From assembly GCA_944391475.1 (NCBI GenBank), contig CALXTR010000011.1, forward strand, positions 1 through 52,783: a stretch of DNA of 52,783 nucleotides. The letters run 5' to 3'. Made by a program: the position numbers and the translations under genes. Shown here one piece after another: positions 1 through 8,885 of the stretch. The notes under the pieces are model-generated. The model worked only from the letters and a program-made list of their open reading frames with translations. It made no database searches and was not told where the DNA came from. Each line of letters opens with the position of its first letter. Position 1 is the first letter of the stretch. Source of the DNA: an uncultured Alphaproteobacteria bacterium (GTDB taxonomy: Bacteria; Pseudomonadota; Alphaproteobacteria; RF32; CAG-239).

Positions 1-23
1 TTATCGGACTGCAAAACTGAAGG

Positions 24-77
24 AAAAAATATAGCGTTTTCAATAGTTAAGCCATTCAATGAACTACTAAAAACGCC
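24..77 (-). terminator. Probable terminator of the tRNA-Thr transcript
   Basis: Imperfect 16-bp inverted repeat (33-48 against 62-77, outer GCGTTTT/AAAACGC perfect) lies just downstream of the tRNA on the minus strand. A run of six T follows in minus-strand sense (complement of 24-29). This is the layout of an intrinsic terminator, though the stem has internal mismatches. Confidence 0.5.
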
Positions 78-90
78 TGAAACTGATAAA

Positions 91-165
91 TGGTGCCGCC
101 AGTAAGAATCGGACTTACGACCCCGTCATTACCAATGACGTGCTCTACCACTGAGCTATGGCGGC
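91..165 (-). tRNA. tRNA-Thr (anticodon GGU)
   Basis: The minus strand folds as a full cloverleaf of 75 nt. The acceptor GCCGCCA pairs with TGGCGGC, and there is a D arm with GGTA and a 5-bp anticodon stem CGTCA/TGACG. The anticodon loop is TTGGTAA (anticodon GGT), and the T arm is GTAAG/CTTAC with loop TCCGATT. The CCA end is encoded (91-93). It reads ACC/ACU threonine codons. A promoter candidate and an inverted-repeat terminator flank it, so it is probably a single-gene transcript. Confidence 0.95.
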
Positions 166-196
166 AAAGAAGGCTAATCATCTTGCCTGTGTGTGA

Positions 197-225
197 AACA
201 TACATAAACATTTAAATAAAATCAA
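197..225 (-). promoter_or_regulatory. Candidate sigma-70 promoter for tRNA-Thr
   Basis: On the minus strand TTGATT (220-225) and TATGTT (197-202) are separated by exactly 17 bp. Transcription would begin about 25 nt before the tRNA 5' end. Prediction from spacing and consensus match only. Confidence 0.45.
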
Positions 226-274
226 GTATGTTTTACAATTATTTTAAAAATATTTTCAATTTGTGGAGAAAATT

Positions 275-442
275 ATGAATAAAGAAAGCATTAGCGAGGG
301 AAAAAAGTCGCGCCCGCGGGAGGAAGCCCGTTTCAATCGCGAGGCCGAAGCCTTGCGCAAGAACCTCGAAAAGCGCAAAAAACAGCAAGAAGAGCGCCAA
401 AAACTCAAGCAACAGCGCGATTCTGAGGCGCAAAATTCCTAA
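275..442 (+). CDS. Small highly basic, charged hypothetical protein (55 aa)
   Basis: ATG with a clear GGAG ribosome binding site six bases upstream gives a 55-residue protein that is almost entirely Arg, Lys, Glu and Gln. The middle reads as a single charged helix (EALRKNLEKRKKQQEERQ, residues 25-42), probably a coiled coil or RNA-contacting helix. Short proteins with an LRxNLxKRKxQ core are familiar as conserved hypotheticals in alphaproteobacteria; their role is not known to me. It is divergent from tRNA-Thr and followed by a small hairpin before the lipoprotein gene. The antisense reading frame here is a shadow of this gene. Confidence 0.7.
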   Translation: MNKESISEGKKSRPREEARFNREAEALRKNLEKRKKQQEERQKLKQQRDSEAQNS

Positions 443-451
443 GAGGTTATC

Positions 452-475
452 CGCAACCACTGAATAAAGGTTGCG
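452..475 (+). terminator. Short hairpin after the 55-aa gene
   Basis: CGCAACC (452-458) pairs with GGTTGCG (469-475) around a 10-nt loop, ten bases after the stop codon. There is no U tract, so it may only be a weak terminator or an mRNA-stabilising stem. Confidence 0.3.
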
Positions 476-530
476 CTAAGCTTAGATTCGTTTTATCAAT
501 ATTCCCATACATTATTTAACAAAGGAGAGA

Positions 531-1010
531 ATGATGAAAAAACTTTTAGCTCTGTTCTTGGTGGTTTTGGCCTTGGGCGCCTGCCAAAAAGAAGAAACCC
601 CCGGCACTTTCGTTGACAAAGAATACATTTTGCGCAATGTTCCCGAAAACATTCACATTACCTTAGGTTTTGAGGGTAAAAGCAATCGCTTCTTTGGAAA
701 ATCAGCAGTTAATCGCTATTTTGGTATGTACACCTTAAATGGTAATGACCTCACATTTAGTCCGGCTGGTTCTACCATGATGATGGGGCCTCAAGAGCAA
801 ATGGAAGCAGAGCAGAAGTACTTGGCGCAGTTGCCTAAAGTCAAAAGCTTTAAGCTTGATGGCAAAAAGCTGACTTTGTTTACCGAAGACGGCCAAGAGT
901 TGGTTTATGAAGAAATGATTGACCTTGATTCGGAAAATATTTCAGCTAACAATCGTTATACTAAAAAAGCCATGCAAAATCGTAAAGAAAACATGGAAGA
1001 TAGTAAATAA
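531..1010 (+). CDS. Small putative lipoprotein, unknown function
   Basis: 159 aa beginning with a type II signal peptide: MMKK, a hydrophobic stretch and the lipobox LGAC with the acylated cysteine at residue 18. A strong AGGAGA site precedes two consecutive ATG codons (531 and 534); 534 has the more usual spacing, so the true start may be one codon later. The mature part (about 140 aa) has a beta-rich look, with alternating hydrophobic segments such as VKSFKLDGKKLTLFTEDGQELVYEE near residues 103-128, split by LDGKK, as in small META/lipocalin-like envelope proteins; no family is assigned. It is followed by a strong bidirectional terminator and appears monocistronic. Confidence 0.8.
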   Translation: MMKKLLALFLVVLALGACQKEETPGTFVDKEYILRNVPENIHITLGFEGKSNRFFGKSAVNRYFGMYTLNGNDLTFSPAGSTMMMGPQEQMEAEQKYLAQLPKVKSFKLDGKKLTLFTEDGQELVYEEMIDLDSENISANNRYTKKAMQNRKENMEDSK

Positions 1011-1035
1011 TTCCACGTCTGAAAAAATCCAAAAT

Positions 1036-1064
1036 AAAACCCCTGATTATTCATCAGGGGTTTT
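1036..1064 (+). terminator. Bidirectional intrinsic terminator
   Basis: A perfect 12-bp stem AAAACCCCTGAT (1036-1047) pairs with ATCAGGGGTTTT (1053-1064) around a 5-nt loop. T-rich flanks on both strands allow it to serve the lipoprotein gene on the plus strand and the convergent DEAD-like gene on the minus strand. Confidence 0.85.
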
Positions 1065-1083
1065 AATTATGATAAAGAAAGCT

Positions 1084-1905
1084 TTATTCGCCTTCAGCTA
1101 GGTTACCCTGAATAAGCAAAAATTCCGGAGTTTTACCTAAGAAAGAGTTATGTTTCTTAGCCAATTCTACAGCTTGTTTATCTCTTTGCGGAGCCTTAAA
1201 ACGTGAAACCGGAGCTGCGTTCTTAGCTTTTGGCGCCGGAGTTGCCGGTTTTTCTTTGAGCTCAGGCTGATGAGCAGAGCTGATGGCTGCTTCTTGCTCT
1301 TTGGCTTTATCTACTTTAATTTCCTCAGGAGCTTTTAAGATTTTCTCCAAAATAGATTGAGTTTCTTTGGAGCGCCGATTGGTATATACGATATTTTGCT
1401 TGTCGGCCGGTAAAATCTCCAAGATTTTTTCCAAATTTCCGAGCTGTTTGTTTTTCTTAATCAGATTAATGTCGTCTACCACTAAGATATTGATATTGGA
1501 CAGATCGATTTTGTGCTCTTCGGCCAACTCCACCAACAAATCCGGAGCACCGATAATTACATTAGCCTCATCATCAATTTCCTCATCTTTGTTTTTGATA
1601 GTTGCCTCGTTGATTTCGTGATATTTATTAAAAATCGCCAACCGATCGGAAGTCACCACAGCCTGTTTTGAATCCGGAGTGATGATGAGAATATTGGTAT
1701 TAGATTTTCTGCGGCTGATGATATCAATTAGCGGAAATACATAAGAAGTAGTTTTGCCACATCCGCCCGGAGCAATGGTAAACACGTCTTTCCCTTGCAA
1801 AATGGAAGGAATGACATCGCTTTGCACGGTGGTAGGCTCTTTGATGCCAAATTCATCAATCGCCTGAATGGTTTTTTCGCTCAGTCCTAAATCATAAAAA
1901 TTCAT
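1084..1905 (-). CDS. Degenerate single-domain DEAD-box helicase-like protein
   Basis: 273 aa. The N-terminal 190 residues follow the first RecA domain of a DEAD-box RNA helicase. They contain an aromatic-plus-Q motif (F3, Q28 in TTVQSDVIP), a Walker A-like APGGCGKTT (residues 45-53), and a normally placed motif II that reads DDIN at 144-147 instead of DEAD. Motif III (SAT) is replaced by YTN near 174-176. The second RecA domain (motifs IV-VI) is absent; residues 200-273 are a Lys/Pro/Ala-rich linker and a short tail ending LIQGNLAEGE. It could therefore bind a nucleotide but lacks the residues and the domain needed for unwinding. Family members are normally 400 aa or longer. It may be a pseudoenzyme or RNA-binding cofactor. 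The start has only a weak upstream AGAAG. Confidence 0.75.
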   Translation of the reverse strand: MNFYDLGLSEKTIQAIDEFGIKEPTTVQSDVIPSILQGKDVFTIAPGGCGKTTSYVFPLIDIISRRKSNTNILIITPDSKQAVVTSDRLAIFNKYHEINEATIKNKDEEIDDEANVIIGAPDLLVELAEEHKIDLSNINILVVDDINLIKKNKQLGNLEKILEILPADKQNIVYTNRRSKETQSILEKILKAPEEIKVDKAKEQEAAISSAHQPELKEKPATPAPKAKNAAPVSRFKAPQRDKQAVELAKKHNSFLGKTPEFLLIQGNLAEGE

Positions 1906-2001
1906 GGTATTTCTTCTTTAAATTGATGGTTAAATATTATTTTGTAAGATATTATGTATTTTATCGGTTCAAGTCAACTTCAAAATATTAGGAAATGCCC
2001 A

Positions 2002-2550
2002 ATGTTAATGAAAAAAGAAGATTCTTTGCTTTTGGTGATAGATGTCCAAGAACGCTTAGCTCCTGCTATGGATAATCCCCGCGAAGTAATAAGCGGTTGC
2101 GCCAAATTGTTAGGTGTTGCTCGCGAGCTTTCGGTACCCTGCGTTATCACTGAGCAGTATCCTCAAGGGCTGGGGCAAACCATGGTTGATTTGCGCCAAG
2201 AGGCCGCAGATGGAACCCCATATTTGGCAAAATTAGAATTTTCTTGTCTGCAAAATGAGCAGATTCGTCAGGCGCTAGAAAATAGCGGCAAAAAGCAGAT
2301 AATTATTGCCGGAGTAGAAACTCATATCTGCGTGGTTCAAACCGCCATTGAGTTGCAAGCGGCAGGTTATGAAGTTTTTGTGGTGTCCAATGCCTGCTCC
2401 TCGCGAAAACAAATCCAACACGTTTTGGGCCTGCACCGCCTGATGCACAACCATATTGAGGTCGTGAGCATCGAGATGGTTATTTTTGAGTGGTTGCAAA
2501 AAGCCGGTTCTCCAAAGTTCAAAGAAATAACCAGAAGATATGTCATCTAA
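2002..2550 (+). CDS. Isochorismatase-family cysteine hydrolase
   Basis: 182 aa from ATG 2002, chosen because AGGAA sits seven bases upstream; an in-frame ATG at 1954 has no binding site. The catalytic triad of the family is in place: Asp14 in VIDVQ, Lys77 in LAKLEFS and Cys110 in GVETHICV. Short single-domain members of the YcaC/nicotinamidase-like group hydrolyse amides or related small molecules through a cysteine thioester; the substrate cannot be read from sequence. It is cytosolic, monocistronic, and ends in a strong terminator that begins three bases after the stop codon. Confidence 0.85.
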   Translation: MLMKKEDSLLLVIDVQERLAPAMDNPREVISGCAKLLGVARELSVPCVITEQYPQGLGQTMVDLRQEAADGTPYLAKLEFSCLQNEQIRQALENSGKKQIIIAGVETHICVVQTAIELQAAGYEVFVVSNACSSRKQIQHVLGLHRLMHNHIEVVSIEMVIFEWLQKAGSPKFKEITRRYVI

Positions 2551-2552
2551 TA

Positions 2553-2581
2553 AAAAAAGCACTCCGAAAGAGTGCTTTTTT
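2553..2581 (+). terminator. Intrinsic terminator after the isochorismatase gene
   Basis: AAAAAAGCACTC (2553-2564) pairs with GAGTGCTTTTTT (2570-2581) around CGAAA. The A and T tracts on the two sides make it usable from both strands, and the convergent cupin gene ends 16 bases away. Confidence 0.85.
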
Positions 2582-2596
2582 GAATTTGATTAAAGA

Positions 2597-2962
2597 TTAG
2601 CTTACCCGACCATAGCTGTCTTCGTAACGCACAATGTCGTTTTCATCAAGAATTGTGCCGGTCTGTACCTCAATAAACTCCATGATTTCTTTGCTGTCGT
2701 TTTGGATGCGGTGTTTGGTTTCTGCCGGAATGTAAACAGATTCGTTAGCCTTCTTGACTAACTTATCGTCACCAAGTGTGACCACGGCCTCACCTTTAAC
2801 AATAATCCAGTGCTCGGAGCGATGATGATGAGATTGCAAAGAAAGAATGTTTCCCGGAGTTACACATATTCTTTTAACACAGAAACCATCGCCCGCATCT
2901 AAAACTTCCCAAGTTCCCCACGGACGATTATCTTTATCACCTCTTTTGTAAGCATTTGTCAT
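2597..2962 (-). CDS. Stand-alone cupin, mannose-6-phosphate isomerase type II C-terminal domain
   Basis: 121 aa with a single cupin barrel. The motif QSHHHRSEHWIIVKGEA (residues 43-59) and the later PAETKHRI (near 80-87) match the phosphomannose isomerase half of the bifunctional ManC/AlgA enzymes, where the His and Glu bind metal. The leading RPWGTWEVLD is also typical of that half. The guanylyltransferase half is missing, so this is a free-standing isomerase-type domain; activity on mannose-6-phosphate is plausible but not shown. The start is supported by GGGAG about eight bases upstream of ATG. It is divergent from ptsP. Confidence 0.8.
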   Translation of the reverse strand: MTNAYKRGDKDNRPWGTWEVLDAGDGFCVKRICVTPGNILSLQSHHHRSEHWIIVKGEAVVTLGDDKLVKKANESVYIPAETKHRIQNDSKEIMEFIEVQTGTILDENDIVRYEDSYGRVS

Positions 2963-3068
2963 TATTTTTTACTCCCAATTAGAAAATTGTACTTGATGAA
3001 AAACAATATAGGCAATATAACTAAAAGCGCAAGAATAAAAAGTTATTATCTAACAAGTGGAAAAAACA

Positions 3069-5333
3069 ATGCAGTCACCGACCGTCAATCAGGCGATGGA
3101 AGTTTTAAGAGAGATGCGCCAAATCACCGGAGGTCAGGCTTCTATTCAAGAGAAGCTAGAACAGATAGTTGCGCTGATTGCAAACAAAATGTCGGCTGAT
3201 GCGGCTAATTGCTATGTGGCTATAGACGACTATACCTTGGAGCTTTTTGCTTCTTATGGATATAATCCTGAAGTTGCTCATAAAATATATCTGCGTTTTA
3301 GCGAAGGATTGGTTGGTGAGGTTGCTCAAAACAACCGCTCGCTTGCCGTTGCCGATGCTTGGTCTCACCCCAAATTTTCCTATAAGCCCGATTTGGGGGA
3401 AGAGAATTATAAATCGTTTCTTGGTGTCCCGCTTATTCGCTGGAACCGTGCTATTGGTGTTTTATCCGTTCAGCACCGTGAACAACATGAATATAGCGCT
3501 CAAGAGATTGATAGTCTTGAAACGGTTGCTATGGTTTTAAGTGAGCTTGTTTCATCAGATGAGATGAATGAGTATAAGAAAAAGCTTATTAAAGAGCGCG
3601 GTTTGGTTGATCGTGAAAAAGTTCGCGGTTTGAGCTTGAGTAAAGGTTATGGTTTGGGTAATGCGGTAGTCCACCGTCGTCGTCAAGCTGTTACCAAAAT
3701 TTTTGCCGAAGACAAACAGCAAGAACTGCAACGCTTAGAAACCGCACACCGCCAAATGAATGAAGATTTGGAAAAGAAGTTTACTTCTACCAAATTAGGC
3801 ATTGGCGAACACGTCGAAATATTAGATGCCTACCGCATGTTTGCCCAAGATAAGGGTTGGTATAAAAAGATTGCTGACAATGTCATGGGCGGACTGACTG
3901 CTGAGGCCGCTATCGAACGCGCCTATGAAGATATGTGGAACCGCCTCTCGGGTACAACGGATAATTACTTAAAAGAGCGTTTACATGACTTGCGCGATGT
4001 TGCCGACCGTTTGCAATCATATTTGAGGGGCGATTTTGGCGCGGTTGAAAGCATAGATAGTGAAGACATTGTCGTTGTCGCCATGACTATGGGGCCGGCC
4101 GATTTGATGGACTATGACTATACCAAGATTCGCGGGCTCATCATTGAAGACGGCACCCCGACCATGCATGTGGCGATAGTTGCCAAAGCTCTAGGGATTC
4201 CGGTTGTTGCCAAAATAAAAGGTATTTTTGATGAAATCAAGACCGGAGAGCTCATCGCAATTGATGGCAACGAAGGCTATGTCTATCAAAATCCCTCCGA
4301 GGCAGTCCAGGCTCGTTTTCGCGATAAAATTGCCGAAAAAGCTCGCCTCCAGGCCAAATTGGAAGAACTGCGCGATAAGCCATCGGTGACTAAAGATGGA
4401 GTAAAAATTAACCTTTATATCAATGTTGGCTTGGCATTTGATTTAGATTACATTGCCTCAACAAATTGCGATGGAGTAGGGTTGTATAGAACTGAAATTC
4501 CGTTCATGGCCTCTGAGGCAATGCCTGACGTTGACCGCCAACAGGTATATTATCAAGAGCTGATGGATAAGGCCGAAGACAGAAAAGTTATTTTCCGCAG
4601 TTTAGATGTTGGTTCAGACAAACTGCTACCTTATTGGACCAACAGCGGTGAAGATAATCCGGCCATTGGTTGGCGTTCGATTCGCATTACGTTAGACCGC
4701 CGCGCCATTTTGCGTAAACAGGTGCGGGCTTTTTTACGTGCGGCAGCAGGTAAAGAGCTTAATGTCATGTTCCCGATGATATCAAACTTAAACGAGTTTG
4801 AAGAGGCTAAAGAAACCTTGATGATTGAGCTCGAAAAAGAAAAACGCCGTGGTCGCGAGGTTCCCAAAAAAGTCAATGTTGGTTTGATGATTGAAGTACC
4901 AGCCTTAATCTTCCAGCTTGATGCCATTTTAGAAAAAGCCGATTTTATATCTATCGGTACTAATGATTTGGCGCAATTTTTGTTCGCCTGCGATAGAGGC
5001 AATCCTCGCTTAACCGAAAGATATGATGTATTGTCCTCCCCATTTTTGAAGATGATGGGAGAGATTGTTGAGAAAGCCAATAAACACGGTGTCTACTGCT
5101 CTGTTTGCGGTGAAATGGCAGGCAATCCAATCGAGGCAATGGCTCTAATAGGTTTAGGGTTCAGAAATTTATCCATGTCAGGCTCGTCTTTCGGGCGGGT
5201 TAAAAGTATGGTTCGCAGTGCCAATGCGGGAGACTTGTCTGATTATATTCATACTATATTGAAATCGCAGAAAAAAAGTTTGCGCCCGCAATTAATTTCC
5301 TATGCCTACGACCACGATATTGAAATTTATTAA
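3069..5333 (+). CDS. ptsP: Phosphoenolpyruvate-protein phosphotransferase with GAF domain (EI-Ntr)
   Basis: 754 aa from ATG 3069; a GTG four codons earlier is also possible, and the ribosome binding site is weak in either case. Order of domains: GAF sensor (about 20-170), EI N-terminal helical/phosphohistidine part (from RGLSLSKGYGLG near 190), PEP-utiliser swivelling segment with the active histidine in TPTMHVAIVAK (about residue 366), and the PEP-binding TIM barrel with GLYRTEIPFM, NDLAQF and CGEMAGNP. It starts the nitrogen-type PTS phosphorelay by moving phosphate from PEP to NPr, a regulatory rather than sugar-import system. The canonical phosphohistidine motif is GGxTSH; here it reads DGTPTMH. 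No NPr or EIIA-Ntr gene is in the window. The rodZ-like gene follows immediately. Confidence 0.93.
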   Translation: MQSPTVNQAMEVLREMRQITGGQASIQEKLEQIVALIANKMSADAANCYVAIDDYTLELFASYGYNPEVAHKIYLRFSEGLVGEVAQNNRSLAVADAWSHPKFSYKPDLGEENYKSFLGVPLIRWNRAIGVLSVQHREQHEYSAQEIDSLETVAMVLSELVSSDEMNEYKKKLIKERGLVDREKVRGLSLSKGYGLGNAVVHRRRQAVTKIFAEDKQQELQRLETAHRQMNEDLEKKFTSTKLGIGEHVEILDAYRMFAQDKGWYKKIADNVMGGLTAEAAIERAYEDMWNRLSGTTDNYLKERLHDLRDVADRLQSYLRGDFGAVESIDSEDIVVVAMTMGPADLMDYDYTKIRGLIIEDGTPTMHVAIVAKALGIPVVAKIKGIFDEIKTGELIAIDGNEGYVYQNPSEAVQARFRDKIAEKARLQAKLEELRDKPSVTKDGVKINLYINVGLAFDLDYIASTNCDGVGLYRTEIPFMASEAMPDVDRQQVYYQELMDKAEDRKVIFRSLDVGSDKLLPYWTNSGEDNPAIGWRSIRITLDRRAILRKQVRAFLRAAAGKELNVMFPMISNLNEFEEAKETLMIELEKEKRRGREVPKKVNVGLMIEVPALIFQLDAILEKADFISIGTNDLAQFLFACDRGNPRLTERYDVLSSPFLKMMGEIVEKANKHGVYCSVCGEMAGNPIEAMALIGLGFRNLSMSGSSFGRVKSMVRSANAGDLSDYIHTILKSQKKSLRPQLISYAYDHDIEIY

Positions 5334-5381
5334 AAAGTGTGTAAAATTAAACCAAATTTGACAACCAAAAGGGTAAGAACA

Positions 5382-6488
5382 GTGACAAAAGCAGAAAATA
5401 AAACTGAAATCAAAATCACCAAAAAGGCCAAACCGGAACCAGAAATCAAAGAAACTGTTGTTCCAGAAGAAATCTTGGTCGAAAACGAAGGTAAAGTTGG
5501 CGGAATCTTAAAGCAAGCTCGTATACGCCAAGGTAAAAAAATTCCAGATATTGCTCAGAGCTTATGTATCCGCAAAGCTTACCTCGAGGCTATAGAAGAT
5601 AGCCGATATGGTGCGATTCCCGAGCCTCCATATGGATTAGGCTTTATCCGTTCTTACGCCGAATATTTGGGAGAAGATAGCTCCCAAATTGCCCGCATGT
5701 ATAAGGCTGAAACCGATGCCAAATTTAATGGCGAAAACAAGATGTATGTGCTGGAGCCTCAAGAAGAAGCAACAGTTCCAAGCAAAAAATATCTGCTTAT
5801 TAGTCTGCTTGCTATCATGATTATCTATTTCTTGTGGTTGGCATTTAACAACTATCACAATAACGCATCTGCTCCAGAAGTAGAGCCGACCAATGTTGAA
5901 ACAAGTGCCGATGTCGATGCAGAGTTCCCATTGGTGGTTGAAGACTATGCTCCGGTTGAAGAAGCTGTTGCTGAACCGGAAAGTGAAACTATGTTGGTTT
6001 CTGAATCTCAAGAAAATAATACTTCTAATGAAACCACGCAAGAAACTAACGATTCTACAGTGGCTGAAAGTCAAGTAATTGAGGCCGCTCCGGTTGAAGA
6101 GGTTGAAAATAAGCAAGTTGTGGTTAATGAAGGTAGTTTTACAGAAGAACCCAAAGCTGAAGTAAAAGATGAGGTTAAGTCTGAGACTGCTGAAAATTCT
6201 GCGGCTGCTCCCGTAGTTGTGGCTCCGGCTCCCGGCAAATCTAATATTGTCTTAAAAATCAAGAAAGAAACTTGGGTAGAAGTTAAAAATTCTGAAAAAC
6301 TGTATTTGAGTAAAGTCTTGATGCCGGGAAGCAGCTATGCTTTGCCCAAAGCCGATGGTCTGATTTTGTCAGTCGGTCGGGTAGATGGTGTCGATGTTTT
6401 TGTTGGAGACCAGCAAGTAGACATTGTCAAACCCAACAAGAAAACCAATATTGTTTTGGAAGAGGCCTTGAAAAACCTCAACCATTAG
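5382..6488 (+). CDS. RodZ-like HTH membrane protein with C-terminal DUF4115 domain
   Basis: 368 aa from GTG 5382, chosen because AAAGGG lies eight bases upstream; another in-frame GTG at 5337 has no binding site and no in-frame ATG exists before residue ~120. Features in order: Lys/Glu-rich head; a cytoplasmic HTH of the RodZ type (about 38-105) with VGGILKQARIRQGK and GFIRSYAEYLGED; one transmembrane helix (about 137-155, LLISLLAIMIIYFLWLAF); a long acidic low-complexity periplasmic linker; and a C-terminal beta domain (about 285-365) of the type that follows RodZ. RodZ links MreB to the wall-elongation machinery. The position before ispG and hisS matches common proteobacterial synteny. Confidence 0.8.
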   Translation: MTKAENKTEIKITKKAKPEPEIKETVVPEEILVENEGKVGGILKQARIRQGKKIPDIAQSLCIRKAYLEAIEDSRYGAIPEPPYGLGFIRSYAEYLGEDSSQIARMYKAETDAKFNGENKMYVLEPQEEATVPSKKYLLISLLAIMIIYFLWLAFNNYHNNASAPEVEPTNVETSADVDAEFPLVVEDYAPVEEAVAEPESETMLVSESQENNTSNETTQETNDSTVAESQVIEAAPVEEVENKQVVVNEGSFTEEPKAEVKDEVKSETAENSAAAPVVVAPAPGKSNIVLKIKKETWVEVKNSEKLYLSKVLMPGSSYALPKADGLILSVGRVDGVDVFVGDQQVDIVKPNKKTNIVLEEALKNLNH

Positions 6489-6505
6489 AACTAAGCTAAC
6501 GTCAG

Positions 6506-6539
6506 AAGAAAATAGCAGGGACACTTGCTATTTTCTTTT
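6506..6539 (+). terminator. Terminator-like hairpin between rodZ-like gene and ispG
   Basis: A perfect 12-bp stem AAGAAAATAGCA (6506-6517) pairs with TGCTATTTTCTT (6526-6537), followed by further Ts. It would separate the rodZ-like transcript from ispG or attenuate read-through. Confidence 0.65.
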
Positions 6540-6562
6540 GCTATTTACAAGGAACTAAAAGC

Positions 6563-7633
6563 ATGATAAATAGGCGCAAAACTCGCAAGATTATGGTTGG
6601 TAACGTTGCTGTCGGAGGAGATGCTCCGATTAGCGTCCAATCCATGACCAATACTCTGACCGCAGATGTTGAGGCTACTGTAGCTCAAATCCTGCGCCAA
6701 GAAGCCGTTGGTTGTGATATCACCCGCTGTTCCTGCCCAGATGAAGATTCTGCTCGCGCATTAAAAGAAATTACCCGTCGGGTTAATATACCGGTGGTAG
6801 CAGATATTCATTTTGATTATCGCTTAGGAGTTTTAGCCGCTGAAAATGGAGCAGCCTGTTTGCGGATTAACCCCGGCAATATCGGCGGACAAGATAGAGT
6901 TAAAGAAGTGGTTAAGGCCGCCAAAGCCAACAATTGTTCGATTCGCATTGGTGTGAATGGAGGTTCGCTGGATAAAAGACTGCTGGAAAAATATGGCGAG
7001 CCTTGCGCAGATGCTTTGGTTGAAAGTGCGTTAGAGCAAGCCAAAATGTTGGAAGATAATGATTTTCGCGAGTTTAAGATAAGTGTCAAATCTTCTAACA
7101 CGCCGATGATGATTGAGGCCTATCAAAAGCTATCGGAGGCTTGCGACTATCCGTTGCATTTAGGGGTGACCGAGGCCGGTGGGCTTCGAGCCGGAACAGT
7201 TAAATCGGCTTTAGGTATTGGTTCGCTATTGATGCAAGGTATTGGTGATACGCTGCGAGTTTCTTTGACTGCCGATGTTGAAGAAGAAATTAAGGCCGGA
7301 TATGAGATATTAAAAGCGCTTGATATCCGACACCGCGGGGTAAGGATAATTTCTTGCCCGACTTGTGCTCGCCGTGGGTATGATGTGCAAAAAACGGTTG
7401 AGGCTTTAGAACAAAGGTTATCCCATGTCAGCCAAAATCTGACCTTGGCGGTGATGGGCTGTGTGGTTAATGGTCCGGGCGAAGCCGCTCACGCCGATTT
7501 CGGCGTATGTGGTGGAAAAGGTGACGAGAATATGATTTTTATCGGCGGCAAACCTGCCTATAAGGTCAAAAACGAACAGATTATAGATGAACTGACCAAA
7601 TTGGTTGAAAATAAAATTGCAGAAACAAAGTAG
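6563..7633 (+). CDS. ispG: 4-hydroxy-3-methylbut-2-enyl-diphosphate synthase (flavodoxin/ferredoxin)
   Basis: 356 aa. This is the iron-sulphur enzyme of the penultimate step of the MEP isoprenoid pathway, converting MEcPP to HMBPP. The N-terminal TIM barrel begins with [15 protein letters not shown]. The 4Fe-4S ligands are present in SCPTCARRG (Cys265, Cys268) and [10 protein letters not shown] (Cys300, Glu307). The length is normal for the short bacterial form. AAGGAA eight to nine bases upstream supports the start. It is followed 16 bases later by hisS, so the two are probably cotranscribed. Confidence 0.96.
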   Translation: MINRRKTRKIMVGNVAVGGDAPISVQSMTNTLTADVEATVAQILRQEAVGCDITRCSCPDEDSARALKEITRRVNIPVVADIHFDYRLGVLAAENGAACLRINPGNIGGQDRVKEVVKAAKANNCSIRIGVNGGSLDKRLLEKYGEPCADALVESALEQAKMLEDNDFREFKISVKSSNTPMMIEAYQKLSEACDYPLHLGVTEAGGLRAGTVKSALGIGSLLMQGIGDTLRVSLTADVEEEIKAGYEILKALDIRHRGVRIISCPTCARRGYDVQKTVEALEQRLSHVSQNLTLAVMGCVVNGPGEAAHADFGVCGGKGDENMIFIGGKPAYKVKNEQIIDELTKLVENKIAETK

Positions 7634-7649
7634 AAAATAGGAAAAATAA

Positions 7650-8885
7650 ATGAGCAAAATGCAAAATGTCCGTGGGACATATGACTTGTACGGCGAAGCC
7701 AAACGGAAGATGAAAAAGGTGATTGCCACTGCCGGTAACGTGGTTGAAAAATATGGCTTTGAAGAAATTGAAACTCCGATTTTTGAGTTTACGGAAGTAT
7801 TTTCGCGCAATCTTGGCGATACCTCCGATATTGTTACCAAAGAAATGTATTGTTTTAAGGATCGTGGCGGCGAGAGCCTGACCTTGCGTCCGGAGGGAAC
7901 TGCAGGTGTTGTGCGTTCTTTCATCTCGGAAGGAATGCAGCAAAATCTTCCGGTCAAATTGTATTATGCTGGCCCGATGTTCCGCTATGAGCGCCCTCAA
8001 AAAGGTCGTCAGCGTCAGTTTACCCAGTTCGGGGTTGAGCTGTTGGGTGTTGAGAGCCCTCAGGCTGATATCGAAGTCATTGCCATGGCTTATGAGTTTA
8101 TTGAAAGTTTGGGTTTGGAAGGCAATGTCACGGTTGAGATAAACTCATTGGGAGATGCCGACAGTCGTGCCGCTTATCGCGAAAAACTGGTGGCATATTT
8201 ACAGCAGCACTACGATGAGCTTTCCGAAGACAGCAAGAGCCGTCTGGAAAGAAACCCGCTCCGCGTGCTCGATTCTAAAGAAGAATGCGACAAAGCTGTG
8301 GTGGCCAATGCTCCCTTGTATCAAGACAGCCTCAATGACAACTCGCGTGAGTTTTTTAAACAAGTTCTCAAAGGGCTGGATTTGCTTGGTATCAAATATC
8401 GGGTTAACAACCGTTTGGTTAGAGGTTTGGACTACTATTCGCACACTGTGTTTGAACTGGTCACTGACAAGCTTGGCGCCCAAGGTACAGTGCTGGCCGG
8501 TGGTCGTTATGACGGTTTGGTCGAACAAATGGGTGGTGGCAAGGTGGCCGGTATCGGCTGGGCTTGCGGTGTTGAACGCTTGTCGATGCTGTTAGAAGGC
8601 GGTGTTGAGTTGGCTCGTCCGATTGCGGTAATTCCGGTGGGAGAAGATGTGTCTGAAAAAGCTTTGGAGATAGCCTATCGCTTACGCCGAGCTGGCTTTA
8701 GAGTTGAGCACAGCTATTCCGGCAATCTTAAAAAGCGTATGACCAAAGCCAACAAAGCCAATGCTGTTAAGGCAGTAATTTTCGGCTCTGATGAGTTGAA
8801 TCAAGATATGGTCACCATCAAAGATTTGGACAGTGGTGAGCAAAAGACTGTTTCTTTGAACAATCTGATTGAGGAATTAAGATAA
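7650..8885 (+). CDS. hisS: Histidyl-tRNA synthetase
   Basis: 411 aa class II synthetase that charges tRNA-His. Visible signatures are the N-terminal [15 protein letters not shown], motif 2 with [18 protein letters not shown] (about 112-129), the histidine-specific [14 protein letters not shown], motif 3 with GVERLSML, and a C-terminal anticodon-binding domain (from about 320, RPIAVIPVG). Length is usual for the family. The stop codon overlaps the prfA start as TAATG, giving direct translational coupling. Confidence 0.97.
   Translation: MSKMQNVRGTYDLYGEAKRKMKKVIATAGNVVEKYGFEEIETPIFEFTEVFSRNLGDTSDIVTKEMYCFKDRGGESLTLRPEGTAGVVRSFISEGMQQNLPVKLYYAGPMFRYERPQKGRQRQFTQFGVELLGVESPQADIEVIAMAYEFIESLGLEGNVTVEINSLGDADSRAAYREKLVAYLQQHYDELSEDSKSRLERNPLRVLDSKEECDKAVVANAPLYQDSLNDNSREFFKQVLKGLDLLGIKYRVNNRLVRGLDYYSHTVFELVTDKLGAQGTVLAGGRYDGLVEQMGGGKVAGIGWACGVERLSMLLEGGVELARPIAVIPVGEDVSEKALEIAYRLRRAGFRVEHSYSGNLKKRMTKANKANAVKAVIFGSDELNQDMVTIKDLDSGEQKTVSLNNLIEELR

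Noticed and set aside
239..460. Minus-strand 73-aa hydrophobic frame
   Set aside because: Antisense shadow of the 55-aa basic protein, which has a better ribosome binding site.
4631..5080. Minus-strand 149-aa frame inside ptsP
   Set aside because: Lies wholly opposite the conserved PEP-binding barrel of ptsP and has no independent support.
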